NCBI RefSeq assembly: GCF_009754905.2
Contig: NZ_CP066775.1
Coordinates: 1,054,001 to 1,118,000, forward strand
From: Mucilaginibacter ginkgonis
GTDB taxonomy: Bacteria; Bacteroidota; Bacteroidia; Sphingobacteriales; Sphingobacteriaceae
Length of the DNA stretch: 64,000 nucleotides
Reading direction: 5' to 3'
Shown here: positions 17,916 to 27,446 of the stretch, in pieces
Position numbering within the stretch: the first letter of the stretch is position 1
Layout of the letters: each line of letters opens with the position of its first letter
Notes under the pieces: model-generated
What the model saw: only the letters and a program-made list of their open reading frames with translations
What the model was told of the DNA's origin: nothing
Databases searched by the model: none
Program-made: the position numbers and the translations under genes

Positions 17916-18312
17916 CGCTCATTCGCCGCTGGGCTCGACACTTTTGTCTTAGCCACAAAAGTGTCCAAAAAGGCCAAGTCAGCGCAAGGCTTCTTTTGCC
18001 GCACAGGCCTTTGCCCGGCAAAATATTTTGCAGGCCCTCATCACACAAGCCCTCAGTGACGCAAAATATTTATCACCGAAGCTGCGCGCTGACGTTTGAA
18101 CCTTGCAGATAAAAAAAGCGGTGGCCTCGGCAGAAAAGGCGGGCCGGCGTTGGCGTGTCCCGATAGCTATCGGGAGGCGTTTTAGCTTTTTCGGGCCGTA
18201 ACCGAAAAAGCGTTAAGAAACGACAGGGCGGGCTGAAGCGTTTTTCTGCCTTGATTTTTTGGTTACTTTTTCATCTAAGGAAAAAGTAACAAAGCCCAGC
18301 GGCGAATGAGCG
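17916..18312. repeat. 397-bp non-coding element with perfect 20-bp terminal inverted repeats
   Basis: The left end CGCTCATTCGCCGCTGGGCT (17916-17935) is the exact reverse complement of 18293-18312. Just inside each end is a hairpin: GACACTTTTGT/ACAAAAGTGTC (17937-17965) and GTTACTTTTTC/GAAAAAGTAAC (18262-18290). The middle holds a perfect CCCGATAGCTATCGGG palindrome. No transposase or credible gene lies inside. It looks like a dispersed extragenic repeat or MITE-like element; only one copy is in this window, and no target-site duplication is evident. Confidence 0.65.
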
Positions 18313-18395
18313 CAAAAACGATGTCTTGTGGGATGCCGAAACAATGCCGATTGTAACCCGGACGGCATGACCTATATTTTGAGGGCCAATGGTTT

Positions 18396-19802
18396 TTAAT
18401 CAAAAATCTTCCCTGGGTTCAGTATATAATTCGGGTCGAACACCTGTTTGATGCCTCGCCACAGCGCAAAATGAACCGGACTATATTTTATACCCATAAA
18501 CCCTTTTTGCACCAAGCCGATACCGTGCTCGCCGGATAGTGTGCCGCCAAGGCTTACTGTGAGTTCAAAAATCTCGCGGATACCGTCTTTAAGTTTTGTG
18601 TTCCAGTCGGCATCGCTCATATTGCCTTTCACAATGTTTACGTGCAGGTTACCATCGCCGGCGTGGCCGTAGCAAACCGACTCGAAACCATATCTCGCGC
18701 CTTTCTCTTTGATGCCTTTAATCAGTTGAGGCAAAGCCGCGCGTGGCACAACGGTATCCTCTTCTTTATAAACCGAGTTTGATTTAACCGATACTGCCAT
18801 AGTGCGGCGCATTTGCCAAAGCTCTTCCTTTTGCGCGGCGGTGTCGGCAAATAAAACATCCTTACAATTGTAATTCTCCAATAAATTGTTGATCTGCTCG
18901 GCAGCGTCGAAAATTACATCCTGGTTGGTGCCGTCTACCTCGATGAGTAAAAACGCGCCTACATCATCCTTTAAGTCGAACGCTATACCATCGTTCTCTA
19001 TCACCCATTCCACACCGCGGCGTTCCATAAACTCCAGCGCGGATGGTACAACACCGGCCCTGAATATAGCAGACACGGCAGCGCAAGCATCTTCATTGGT
19101 GCCGAATGAGGCCAGCATAAGTGCATCGATGGTAGGACGTGGTATCAGCTTAACCACTATAGCGGTAACGATACCCAGCGTACCTTCTGAGCCAATAAAA
19201 AGCTGTGTTAAATTATAACCTGATGAATATTTTAAGGTGTTAGCACCCGTCCAGATGATCTCGCCGCTTGGCAACACCACTTGCAAGTTTAAAATATACT
19301 CGCGGATGGTACCGTACTTTACCACCCTTGGGCCACCGCTGCCATGAGACACATTGCCGCCTATAAAGCAACTGCCTTTACTGGCAGGGTCAACCGGATA
19401 TAGCAGCCCTTTTTCGGCCACGGCATCCATAAACGTTTCGGTGATCACGCCGGGTTCTACGGTCGCCTGCAGGTTCTGCTCGTCAATTTCGATAATGCTA
19501 TTGAAGCGTTCCATCGCTATAAGCAATCCGCCGTTGACCGGTAACGCGCCGCCACTAAGACCCGTGCCCGCACCCCGGGGTGTTACGGGAATGTGGTTAT
19601 CGTTGCACAGCTTTAACAATGCCGCAACCTCTTCTGCCGTGTGTGGCCTTGCTACCACCTGCGGATAAAAGTGCAGGTCTTCTGTCTCGTCATGGCTGTA
19701 GGGCTCGGTATCATCCTTACCGGTAAGCACAAACTGCTCGCCAACGATAGATATTATTTCTGTTAAAAGCGCGTCGCTTATTTGTTGGTAGTCGGTTTTC
19801 AT
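18396..19802 (-). CDS. FAD-linked oxidase, GlcD/D-lactate dehydrogenase type
   Basis: 468 residues. The FAD-binding half contains VTPRGAGTGLSGGALPVNGG (about 95-115) and GGNVSHGSGGPRVVKYGT. The C-terminal half ends with YGHAGDGNLHVNI and GGTLSGEHGIGLVQKGFM, both typical of the glycolate oxidase GlcD/D-2-hydroxyacid dehydrogenase family. It oxidises a D-2-hydroxy acid (glycolate, D-lactate or D-2-hydroxyglutarate) with FAD. No GlcE, GlcF or Fe-S partner is adjacent. Its start overlaps the stop of folB by 4 bp. Confidence 0.88.
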   Translation of the reverse strand: MKTDYQQISDALLTEIISIVGEQFVLTGKDDTEPYSHDETEDLHFYPQVVARPHTAEEVAALLKLCNDNHIPVTPRGAGTGLSGGALPVNGGLLIAMERFNSIIEIDEQNLQATVEPGVITETFMDAVAEKGLLYPVDPASKGSCFIGGNVSHGSGGPRVVKYGTIREYILNLQVVLPSGEIIWTGANTLKYSSGYNLTQLFIGSEGTLGIVTAIVVKLIPRPTIDALMLASFGTNEDACAAVSAIFRAGVVPSALEFMERRGVEWVIENDGIAFDLKDDVGAFLLIEVDGTNQDVIFDAAEQINNLLENYNCKDVLFADTAAQKEELWQMRRTMAVSVKSNSVYKEEDTVVPRAALPQLIKGIKEKGARYGFESVCYGHAGDGNLHVNIVKGNMSDADWNTKLKDGIREIFELTVSLGGTLSGEHGIGLVQKGFMGIKYSPVHFALWRGIKQVFDPNYILNPGKIFD

Positions 19803-20155
19803 TTGTTGTAAGTAATAGTAACAGAAGAGTATTTCACTTTTCCTTTAAGTGGAGGAGTTAGCTTTTTAACGCGCACCAAAATGGTTTTCGCGAAGTTAAA
19901 CTCAGACTTTATCCGGTCTACAATAGCCTGTGCCACAGTTTCCAAAAGTTTGCGTGTGATCTTCATTTCTTCTTCGGCTATCTCATGCAAACGCTCGTAA
20001 TTAAGCGTGTTAGACAGTTTGTCTTCTGTAAACGCGCCGTCAATTTCAAAACCCACTTCAATATCCAGCATAAAACGGTTACCCAGTTGCTGCTCCTCGG
20101 CATAGTAACCGTGCCTTGCAAAAAACTCGGCACCGTGCAGTGCTACTTCTATCAT
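19799..20155 (-). CDS. folB: Dihydroneopterin aldolase
   Basis: 118 residues, normal for FolB. The N-terminus VALHGAEFFARHGYYAEEQQLGNRF contains the substrate-binding Glu, and LVRVKKLTPPLKG contains the catalytic Lys and the conserved Pro turn. It cleaves dihydroneopterin to hydroxymethyl-dihydropterin and glycolaldehyde in folate synthesis. It is first of two overlapping minus-strand genes. The downstream glycolate-oxidase-like enzyme could in principle handle a product of glycolaldehyde, but that is speculation. Confidence 0.9.
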   Translation of the reverse strand: MIEVALHGAEFFARHGYYAEEQQLGNRFMLDIEVGFEIDGAFTEDKLSNTLNYERLHEIAEEEMKITRKLLETVAQAIVDRIKSEFNFAKTILVRVKKLTPPLKGKVKYSSVTITYNK

Positions 20156-20208
20156 TTTTCAAAAGTAAATTAACACGGGCAAAATCGCCAATGATTATAA
20201 AGCTTTGT

Positions 20209-20216
20209 TAGATTTG
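20209..20216 (+). promoter_or_regulatory. -7 box of the acyl-CoA dehydrogenase gene promoter
   Basis: TAGATTTG matches TAnnTTTG and ends 20 bp before the ATG at 20237. The -33 element is not clear. Confidence 0.45.
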
Positions 20217-20236
20217 CCTACCAACGTACACCAGTT

Positions 20237-21418
20237 ATGGCCAGGACAGACCTTTTTGAATCGCCCGATTATTATTTAGTTGACGAATTACTGACCGATG
20301 AACATAAACTCATCAGGCAGTCGGTTCGTGATTGGGTTAAAAAGGAATTGAGCCCTATCATTGAAGATTATGCCCAGCGGGCCGAGTTCCCCAGGCACCT
20401 GATAAAAGGTTTGGCAGAGGTAGGTGCTTTCGGGCCGACCATCCCAACAGAATACGGCGGGGCAGGCTTAGATTATACCGCTTACGGCATTATTATGCAG
20501 GAACTGGAACGCGGCGACTCGGGGATCCGCTCAACGGCTTCAGTACAAGGTTCGCTGGTGATGTACCCGATATTCGCTTACGGTTCTGAAGAGCAGAAGA
20601 AAAAATATTTGCCAAAACTGGCGTCGGGCGAGATGATGGGCTGCTTTGGTTTAACGGAGCCCGACCATGGCTCTAACCCCGGCGGCATGACTACCACCAT
20701 CAAAGACGCTGGCGACCACTATATTCTTAACGGCGCTAAGATGTGGATATCAAACTCACCATTCGCGGATATTGCCATTGTTTGGGCCAGGGATGATGAA
20801 GGCAAAGTGCGCGGGTTGATCGCGGAGCGGGGCATGGACGGTTTCAGCACGCCCGAGACGCATAATAAATGGTCGCTGCGAGCATCAGCTACCGGCGAAT
20901 TGGTTTTCGATAACGTGAAGATCCCTAAAGAAAATATCCTGCCTAACGTATCGGGATTGAAAGGTCCGCTTGGCTGCTTAAACCAGGCACGTTATGGTAT
21001 TGCCTGGGGCGCTATTGGCGCGGCTATGGATTGTTACGATACGGCCCTGCGTTACGCCAAAGAGCGGGTGCAGTTTGGCAAGCCGATAGCAGGTTTCCAA
21101 CTGCAGCAGAAAAAGCTGGCCGAAATGATCACTGAGATTACCAAAGCGCAGCTTTTGGTGTGGCGTTTGGGAACGTTGAAAAGCGAAAACCGGGCAACGG
21201 CGGCACAAATATCCATGGCTAAACGTAACAGTGTGGAAACCGCTATAACCATAGCACGTGAAGCACGCCAGATACTGGGCGGTATGGGCATAACGGGCGA
21301 ATACAGCATAATGCGCCACATGATGAACCTCGAATCTGTAATTACTTACGAGGGCACGCATGATATTCATTTATTGATCACCGGTATGGATATTACCGGT
21401 TTAGATGCTTTTAAATAG
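20237..21418 (+). CDS. Acyl-CoA dehydrogenase, glutaryl-CoA dehydrogenase type
   Basis: 393 residues, full-length flavoenzyme. GCFGLTEPDHGSNPGGM is the FAD/substrate motif, and VITYEGTHDIHLLITG carries the catalytic Glu in the position used by glutaryl-CoA dehydrogenases. IRSTASVQGSLVM corresponds to the loop that holds the arginine binding the glutaryl carboxylate. It would oxidise and decarboxylate glutaryl-CoA to crotonyl-CoA in lysine/tryptophan breakdown. The gene is monocistronic here, and no electron-transfer flavoprotein is nearby. Confidence 0.87.
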   Translation: MARTDLFESPDYYLVDELLTDEHKLIRQSVRDWVKKELSPIIEDYAQRAEFPRHLIKGLAEVGAFGPTIPTEYGGAGLDYTAYGIIMQELERGDSGIRSTASVQGSLVMYPIFAYGSEEQKKKYLPKLASGEMMGCFGLTEPDHGSNPGGMTTTIKDAGDHYILNGAKMWISNSPFADIAIVWARDDEGKVRGLIAERGMDGFSTPETHNKWSLRASATGELVFDNVKIPKENILPNVSGLKGPLGCLNQARYGIAWGAIGAAMDCYDTALRYAKERVQFGKPIAGFQLQQKKLAEMITEITKAQLLVWRLGTLKSENRATAAQISMAKRNSVETAITIAREARQILGGMGITGEYSIMRHMMNLESVITYEGTHDIHLLITGMDITGLDAFK

Positions 21419-21470
21419 CATCTGTTTGAAAATGAATAGCGCTTTTATGAGCAATTGTGCAGCGTTATGT

Positions 21471-21478
21471 TATATTTG
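21471..21478 (+). promoter_or_regulatory. -7 box upstream of the TPR histidine kinase
   Basis: TATATTTG matches TAnnTTTG, 18 bp before the ATG at 21497. A TTG is present upstream but at poor spacing (13 bp). Confidence 0.4.
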
Positions 21479-21496
21479 TTGTAACACTTGTTAATA

Positions 21497-23599
21497 ATGC
21501 TCCTGACCCGCGCATTTCTATCCCCTTTTTATAAGAACGGTTTCATGCTGTTTTGCGGGATGGTGTTGGTGTTTTTAATAGCCGCCTGCGATAAACAGGC
21601 TAACAAATCGGAAGATTATACCCTCCAGTTTAAAAAGATTAGAGATAGTGCCGGCAAGATTGCCGTTAAAGATCCGCACAAAGCTTTACAGTACCTCGAC
21701 TCTGGTTTCGCGACCATAAAAAATCCGACTTTCGACGACCGCTTCAGGGTAAAAGCAGATCATTTCTTTACCAAGCTAAAGTCTGACAGAAATTTTAGAG
21801 GGGCGTTAATGTCTGCTGATAGTATGCTTGATTTTGTAGGCACAAATGGCGGACAGCAAGCCCACCCGGCAGATTTTGCAGAGGCAAACTTTGCCAAAGG
21901 CGACGCTTTTTACGAGTTGCGAAACTACAATGATGCCTACCGCTATTACTTTAACGGGTACATTCACGGCAAAAAGTTTTTCGATAAATATGTGCTGTCG
22001 AGCTATAGTTATCGCATGGGTATGCTTACATATCAGCAGCAGCGGTTCGCGCTGTCAGCAACGTTCTTTAAAGAGAGTTTCGAGCAAGCCGAGCCATATA
22101 CTTCAACCTTCCCGATCTTTTTTCGCAACCAGGAAGTTTTAGATAACCTGGGAATCGTTTACCGCGATATGGAGAAAACCGACAGCGCGCTTATCTATTT
22201 TGATAAGACGCTGGCCTACCTCGATGAAAATGCTGCGCGTTTTAAGCCGCAAGCAAAATCAATTGAAGTGGCTAAGGCCGTGGTTTTTGGAAACCAGGCA
22301 GATATTTATGTAAAAAGAGGGGCATATGATACTGCAGAGAAGCTGTATAAAAACAGCATCGCCATAAACCTCGAGACTACAGGTGATAACTCTGATGCTA
22401 TGCTTACCGAGATTAAACTAGCCAAAGTTTATCGCGACCAGCACAGAGCAGAAGATCTGCAGCAATTGTTAGACAGCTTGCATACACAGCTTGAAGCCAT
22501 CCCTGCAGAGAAAAAAACCGACGACAATAAAAAAGTAGAAGCCGACTGGTTCCTGCTCAAGAGCAACCTGTTCGAACGGCAAAATAAGCTTGACCTGGCA
22601 CTGCGCTATAACCAGCGGTACAATCAGTTAAAAGATTCTGTAGCCGAGAACAGCCGCAAGATCAAAGAGATGAGCGTGACTGACAGCTTTGAAAATTACG
22701 ATAAGCAAAACCAGATAGATACGCTTACACGCTACAACCGGCTGCAGAAAATATACTTGCTTGTTACAGTTTTGGCGGGCTTGCTGGCACTTGTTGTGAT
22801 CTTTATGATCTACCGCAACTGGCTGCGCTCTAAGCGCGAAATAAACATCGTAAGCAACCTTAACAAGGAAGTATTGAAACAAAAAGGCGACCTGGAACAA
22901 ACGCTGAACCGCCTCAATGAAAGCAGCCGTGAGAAGGATCGCATAGTTCACACCGTAGCACACGATCTGCGTAACCCTTTGGGTGGCATAGCGTCACTAG
23001 CCAATATCATGTCTGAGGATGAGCTGGACGAAGAGATGAAGGAATACGTAGACCTGATCAAAGAAACTGCCGACAATTCCCTTCAACTGATTAATGAGAT
23101 TTTCGAGGCAACGGATGTTGGCATCGGTGTGGTAGAGTTATTACCTGTCGAAGTAAACTCGTTGTTGCACAACGTAGCGGAGCTGTTGCGCTTCAAGGCT
23201 GCCGAAAAGCATCAAAAGGTGATATTGCGCCAGTTGGCTATTGACCGCAACATTTGGGGCAGCCGCGAAAAACTGTGGCGGGTGCTAAGCAACCTGATGG
23301 TGAACGCCATAAAATTTAGCCCCGCGCATACCCAGATCATTTTAGAGGCGCAAGACATGGGTAAAGAGATAATGATCTGCGTTCGGGATAATGGTATTGG
23401 TATCCCTGCCGATATCAAACCGAAGATATTCAACATGTTTACAGAAGCGAAGAGGCTGGGTACAATGGGCGAAAAGTCCTTTGGCTTAGGCCTCTCTATC
23501 TGCAAGCAGATAATAGAGAAACACGGCGGCCGCATTTGGGTTGATGATAACCCCGGGGGCGGAAGTGTGTTCTGCATCGCCCTGCAAAAAGCGGTGTAA
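21497..23599 (+). CDS. TPR-containing membrane sensor histidine kinase
   Basis: 700 residues from the ATG at 21497 (a TTG 9 bp earlier is in frame). The N-terminal hydrophobic segment ends LIAACDKQ, so it may be lipidated or simply exported. Residues about 60-400 are helical TPR-like repeats facing the periplasm, followed by a membrane helix (LLVTVLAGLLALVVIFMIY), a coiled coil, an H-box VAHDLRNPLGGIASLA, an N-box NLMVNAIKF, and G-boxes DNGIGIP and FGLGLSICKQIIEKHGG. This is the common Bacteroidota TPR-kinase layout. No response regulator is adjacent. The stop abuts the convergent beta-glucosidase stop. Confidence 0.88.
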   Translation: MLLTRAFLSPFYKNGFMLFCGMVLVFLIAACDKQANKSEDYTLQFKKIRDSAGKIAVKDPHKALQYLDSGFATIKNPTFDDRFRVKADHFFTKLKSDRNFRGALMSADSMLDFVGTNGGQQAHPADFAEANFAKGDAFYELRNYNDAYRYYFNGYIHGKKFFDKYVLSSYSYRMGMLTYQQQRFALSATFFKESFEQAEPYTSTFPIFFRNQEVLDNLGIVYRDMEKTDSALIYFDKTLAYLDENAARFKPQAKSIEVAKAVVFGNQADIYVKRGAYDTAEKLYKNSIAINLETTGDNSDAMLTEIKLAKVYRDQHRAEDLQQLLDSLHTQLEAIPAEKKTDDNKKVEADWFLLKSNLFERQNKLDLALRYNQRYNQLKDSVAENSRKIKEMSVTDSFENYDKQNQIDTLTRYNRLQKIYLLVTVLAGLLALVVIFMIYRNWLRSKREINIVSNLNKEVLKQKGDLEQTLNRLNESSREKDRIVHTVAHDLRNPLGGIASLANIMSEDELDEEMKEYVDLIKETADNSLQLINEIFEATDVGIGVVELLPVEVNSLLHNVAELLRFKAAEKHQKVILRQLAIDRNIWGSREKLWRVLSNLMVNAIKFSPAHTQIILEAQDMGKEIMICVRDNGIGIPADIKPKIFNMFTEAKRLGTMGEKSFGLGLSICKQIIEKHGGRIWVDDNPGGGSVFCIALQKAV

Positions 23600-24946
23600 C
23601 TATTTAGAACTTGCTAAAAAATCCCGGAACCAATACCCCGAGTCCTTCACCGTACGTTTTAAAGTATCAAAGTCGACATGCACTAAACCAAAGCGTGGAT
23701 GAAAACCTTCGGCCCATTCAAAATTATCGGTAAACGTCCAGATGAAATAACCTTCTACGTTACAGCCTTCATTTTTGGCTTTTAACACCTGCGCCATATG
23801 CGATTGCAGGTAGGCTATCCGTCTATGGTCATGCACCCGGTTGCCTTCAACCTCATCCTTAAATGCCACGCCGTTTTCTGTAACCAGAATTTTTTTAACG
23901 CCTTCATAAGCGCTAAATTTTTTTACCATTTCATAGATGCACGGTGGATATACTTCCCAGCCCATCTCGGTTAATTCTACGCCGCGGTTTTTAGCATGCA
24001 CCAGGCTAGCGCCCACATAGGGCGTAAAAAATGAATACTTTACGATCTCGCGGGTATAATTCTGCACGCCGATAAAATCAAAGTCAAATTTCATGGCCTC
24101 TTCATCGCCGGGCATCATTAACCGATCCAGTTTACGCAGAACAGGCACCTCTTTAACAGGGTATCCCAAACCTAATATAGGCTCTATGTATAAGCGGTTC
24201 AGCAAAACATCGATCCTGTTCGCCGCCGCGATATCGCGCGCGCTTTGGGAAAATGGTTCAACCAGGGACGATGAAAACGTAGTGCCTATTTGCGCGTCGT
24301 GTAATTTCTCCCTTAATATTCTGCCGCCCGCGGCCATGCACAGTACCGCGTGATGAACCGCCGGTAAAAAGTTGCGGATACCATTTCGGCCGGGTGCATG
24401 TATGCCTAAAAAATAACCTGCCCCTGCAAAAGCAGATGGTTCGTTCATTACCATCCAATGTTTTACACGGTCGCCAAAGGCATCTGCACAAACGGTGACG
24501 TACTCGCTAAACCACTTAATTATCTGCCGGTTGGTCCAGCCGCCATGATTTTCCAGTACCTGGGGCAGGTCCCAGTGATAAATGGTTACCCAAGGCTCAA
24601 TACCTTGTTCAAGACAGTAATTTATAACGTTGTTATAATAGTCTATGCCCGCCTGATTAACTTCGCCGGTGCCTGCGGGTAAAATGCGCGACCATGACAG
24701 TGAGAACCGAAAATGAGGAATATTGAGTGACTTAAGGATATCGATATCCTCTTTATACCGATGATAAAAATCGCAGGTTGTAGTGGCTTTGTCGCCGTTC
24801 TTTATCTTGCCTTTCTTGCTGCTGAACACGTCCCAAACGGACGGGCTTTTGCCGTCGACGTCCACCGCGCCTTCAATCTGAAATGCTGCGACTGAAACAC
24901 CCCAGACAAAATCTTCGCCAAACTGGTCCCTGTTTAACCCGGTCAT
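23600..24946 (-). CDS. GH1 beta-glucosidase
   Basis: 448 residues, the usual size of bacterial GH1. The acid/base Glu is in VMNEPSAF (Glu169) and the nucleophile in LVTENGVAF (Glu357); FRFSLSWSRILP and the C-terminal WTFTDNFEWAEGF are also family hallmarks. It has no signal peptide, so it acts in the cytoplasm on imported beta-glucosides or cello-oligosaccharides. No transporter or SusC/D pair is next to it. Confidence 0.93.
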   Translation of the reverse strand: MTGLNRDQFGEDFVWGVSVAAFQIEGAVDVDGKSPSVWDVFSSKKGKIKNGDKATTTCDFYHRYKEDIDILKSLNIPHFRFSLSWSRILPAGTGEVNQAGIDYYNNVINYCLEQGIEPWVTIYHWDLPQVLENHGGWTNRQIIKWFSEYVTVCADAFGDRVKHWMVMNEPSAFAGAGYFLGIHAPGRNGIRNFLPAVHHAVLCMAAGGRILREKLHDAQIGTTFSSSLVEPFSQSARDIAAANRIDVLLNRLYIEPILGLGYPVKEVPVLRKLDRLMMPGDEEAMKFDFDFIGVQNYTREIVKYSFFTPYVGASLVHAKNRGVELTEMGWEVYPPCIYEMVKKFSAYEGVKKILVTENGVAFKDEVEGNRVHDHRRIAYLQSHMAQVLKAKNEGCNVEGYFIWTFTDNFEWAEGFHPRFGLVHVDFDTLKRTVKDSGYWFRDFLASSK

Positions 24947-25018
24947 ACGTTAAGGCAAAGTAAGGCAAAAGGACTGGCTGGCCGCAATATTTTAGAATAA
25001 ATAAAGGGAAGGGAGATA

Positions 25019-25108
25019 TTAGTGCATAAATGCCGAACGCATGGTAGCCAGCATCAGCTTTTCGCGGATGGTATTAAAATAGCTGTAGATTTTGATGAAT
25101 GGTTTCAT
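25019..25108 (-). CDS. Possible 29-residue small protein
   Basis: An ATG-started frame encodes MKPFIKIYSYFNTIREKL followed by MLATMRSAFMH and a stop. It is an amphipathic, basic peptide. It lies in a 245-bp gap between the beta-glucosidase and a secreted hypothetical gene. It is too short to judge by composition and could be chance. Confidence 0.3.
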   Translation of the reverse strand: MKPFIKIYSYFNTIREKLMLATMRSAFMH

Positions 25109-25191
25109 GAGCTCTGATTTTAATAACCTAAAGTTACTGCCCGTATATGAAGTTAAGGCGCAGCCTGCATGAAGTTTTTGTTAAGCGATTG

Positions 25192-26034
25192 CTAATCTAC
25201 ATGCGTTGGGTAAAAGGGCTTCTCTATCGGCCCTTCATCACTTAACAATGTAGACAGCTCTTTCGACTTTAGCACTTTGTCGACCGTAGTTTTTTTGCCA
25301 TTAACCCAAACTTTTTTCTGGATCAGCCTTATGCCATGGCTGTAATCGGCCCAGGTGTTTAAATGCCTGGCATATAAAGGCTGAATTGCTTTTCCATTGC
25401 TGATTCGATGCCACCCATAGATCACCACATGAAAGGTGCTGGTATCGTTATAGATCCGGTTAGATATGATCACGTCTTTTTTGTTGCCGCCGATCAAACT
25501 TCCCAAGGCAAACCTGCTGCCTGAACTGTCGCGCTGCGCTGTTAGCATGTTATTATGCTTTATGAATACAGGTACAGTGTTCATGGCCGGGCTAGGCGGT
25601 ATGGGTAACGGTGATAATTTCACTTGCGACTGGATGTAAATTGTGTTTACCATTTTACGCGTCGGCAACATGCATTTCAACTTATTCGCAACCCGCTGTG
25701 CAAGGGCGGGTGTCATGGGGCAATAAAAAAAGTCGCTGTCTGTACCAATGGCAAGATAATCCGGCGCGACATAATATTCTATGCTGTTAAGTTTGCCATT
25801 AAAAGTCGCTGTGTCGGTTACTTTAACCAACTGCCGGTAAAACTGGGGGATGTTGCCCCTTTTAATCTCTTTAAAGATAGCCTTTTCCCGCTGTTCTAAA
25901 CTGATAGCAGTATCGGAGATGGATGCCGCGAATTGGCTGCCGGTTAAAGCGTTGCCCGGTCTGTCGCGAACGTGCAGTTTCTGACCGAAAACGTAAACCG
26001 GTGCAAACACTAACAGAACAAATAAAAACTTCAT
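25192..26034 (-). CDS. Secreted protein of unknown function
   Basis: 280 residues with a Sec signal peptide (cleavage near VFGQ). Distinct segments are [49 protein letters not shown] and [21 protein letters not shown] recognise the IQPLY..YSHGIRL pattern from uncharacterised secreted proteins of several phyla, with no known activity. His and Asp in the YSHG segment could be functional. The ATG overlaps the queG stop by 4 bp, so the two are co-transcribed. Confidence 0.65.
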   Translation of the reverse strand: MKFLFVLLVFAPVYVFGQKLHVRDRPGNALTGSQFAASISDTAISLEQREKAIFKEIKRGNIPQFYRQLVKVTDTATFNGKLNSIEYYVAPDYLAIGTDSDFFYCPMTPALAQRVANKLKCMLPTRKMVNTIYIQSQVKLSPLPIPPSPAMNTVPVFIKHNNMLTAQRDSSGSRFALGSLIGGNKKDVIISNRIYNDTSTFHVVIYGWHRISNGKAIQPLYARHLNTWADYSHGIRLIQKKVWVNGKKTTVDKVLKSKELSTLLSDEGPIEKPFYPTHVD

Positions 26035-26960
26035 TTTATAAACTCGATGTTGCGTTTTAGTCCGGCATATTTGGTGCGCTTCACCGCGGAGTTTTTAAAA
26101 ACCTTTTGAAAGGTGTCTTCTGTAATTTCGTGCCAATCCTGCGCAGTCATTCCTAACAGTTCTTCTTTCGGCTTAAAAGCCGGCTCTATATGCTCAATAG
26201 AAAATTTGTTCCATGGGCATACCGTTTGGCAAACATCGCAGCCAAATGCCCAGCCATCCATCTTATCCTGAAATTCTGCAGGTATCTCATTTTTTAATTC
26301 GATGGTGAGGTAGGATATACACCGGCTGCCATCTACCACCTGCGGCGCTATTATGGCTTCTGTAGGGCAGGCATCCAGGCAGCGCGTGCAGGTGCCACAG
26401 TGGTCAACGGTAGGGGCAATGTCGTATTCAAGATCCAGATCGACGATCAATTCGGCCAAAAAGAAAAACGAACCCGACTGCTTATTGATCAGGTTGCTGT
26501 TTTTGCCTACCCAACCCAAACCCGAACGTTTTGCCCAGGCTTTATCCAGCACAGGGGCAGAGTCTACAAAAGCCCGACCCCCAACCTCGCCAATTTCTTC
26601 ATTGATCACTTCCAACAGTTCCTTCAGCTTCTCTTTAATAACAGAATGATAGTCGGCACCGTAAGCATAACGTGATATTTTAGGGGCGGTTGGGTCTTGC
26701 TGTAAATCATTTGTGTAATAATTCAGACCCAGTGAAATAACTGACCGTGCACCGTCTACCAGTAACCGGGGATCTAGCCGCTTGTCGAAGTAATTCTCCA
26801 TATACTTCATTTCGCCATGCATACCGGCGTTAAGCCACGATTCAAGCCTTGGCGCCTCTTCCTCAAGAAAATCTGCTTTGGCAATGCCGCAAAACATAAA
26901 GCCCAGCCGCTGTGCGTGTTCTTTAATTAATTGGCTGTATTGTTGGCGCTTATCGGGCAT
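26031..26960 (-). CDS. queG: Epoxyqueuosine reductase
   Basis: 309 residues. Two 4Fe-4S ferredoxin motifs are visible: [16 protein letters not shown] and [11 protein letters not shown]. The N-terminal region [20 protein letters not shown] and [14 protein letters not shown] belong to the cobalamin-dependent reductase domain. It reduces epoxyqueuosine to queuosine in tRNA anticodons. Only the short form without C-terminal HEAT repeats is present, as in many Bacteroidota. A good promoter abuts the start codon. Confidence 0.93.
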   Translation of the reverse strand: MPDKRQQYSQLIKEHAQRLGFMFCGIAKADFLEEEAPRLESWLNAGMHGEMKYMENYFDKRLDPRLLVDGARSVISLGLNYYTNDLQQDPTAPKISRYAYGADYHSVIKEKLKELLEVINEEIGEVGGRAFVDSAPVLDKAWAKRSGLGWVGKNSNLINKQSGSFFFLAELIVDLDLEYDIAPTVDHCGTCTRCLDACPTEAIIAPQVVDGSRCISYLTIELKNEIPAEFQDKMDGWAFGCDVCQTVCPWNKFSIEHIEPAFKPKEELLGMTAQDWHEITEDTFQKVFKNSAVKRTKYAGLKRNIEFIK

Positions 26961-26965
26961 TTATA

Positions 26966-26994
26966 CAAAGATACAAACTCGTTAAATGATACAA
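26966..26994 (-). promoter_or_regulatory. Promoter of the queG operon
   Basis: On the minus strand TTG (26994-26992), 18 bp, then TATCTTTG (26973-26966) fits the Bacteroidota consensus. The box ends only 5 bp before the queG ATG, so the transcript would be leaderless or nearly so. Confidence 0.6.
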
Positions 26995-27065
26995 CCACAC
27001 GATGTACAGGTCTTAATTTAAAAACAGATTGCCTTGCATGCTGTTGTAATAAAAAACTGACCACA

Positions 27066-27434
27066 ATGCTGCAATTTATAAACGACCTGCCCGAAGATAT
27101 AGTGGGCATCCATGCCGTTGGCGAAGTAACGAAGGACGAATACGAAAAAGTAGTAATTCCGCGAATTGAAGAATTAGTTGCCAGGCAGGACAAGATAAAA
27201 TTTATGCTGGTTTTGGAAACCGACATTCAAAAGTTTACGCTTGGCGCGTTATGGAACGATGTGAAACTTGGCATCCAAAAGTTCACCAAGTGGAACCGCA
27301 TAGCCATTGTAACCGACCAAAAAAGTGTGGAATGGTTTACTAACACTGCCGGCCTGCTGATACCAGGCAAAACCAAGGGCTTTACCCTTGCCGAACTGGA
27401 CAAGGCCGTGAGCTGGATATCTGAAGACAATTAA
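27066..27434 (+). CDS. SpoIIAA-like (STAS-like) protein
   Basis: 122 residues from the ATG at 27066; the frame is open upstream but that part overlaps the queG promoter region. The sequence MLQFINDLPEDIVGIHAVGEVTKDEYEKVVIP and the ending NRIAIVTDQKSVEWF...KGFTLAELDKAVSWI match the SpoIIAA-like family (PF11964), small alpha/beta proteins of unknown biochemical role. There is no phosphorylatable Ser at the classical STAS position that I can assign. A small acidic protein gene follows after 12 bp. Confidence 0.8.
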   Translation: MLQFINDLPEDIVGIHAVGEVTKDEYEKVVIPRIEELVARQDKIKFMLVLETDIQKFTLGALWNDVKLGIQKFTKWNRIAIVTDQKSVEWFTNTAGLLIPGKTKGFTLAELDKAVSWISEDN

Positions 27435-27446
27435 AAATCAAAAATT

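Noticed and set aside
17792..18112. Several short open frames on both strands in the repeat element
   Set aside because: They lie in inverted-repeat and hairpin sequence, have no recognisable domain, and arise on both strands from the same palindromic DNA.
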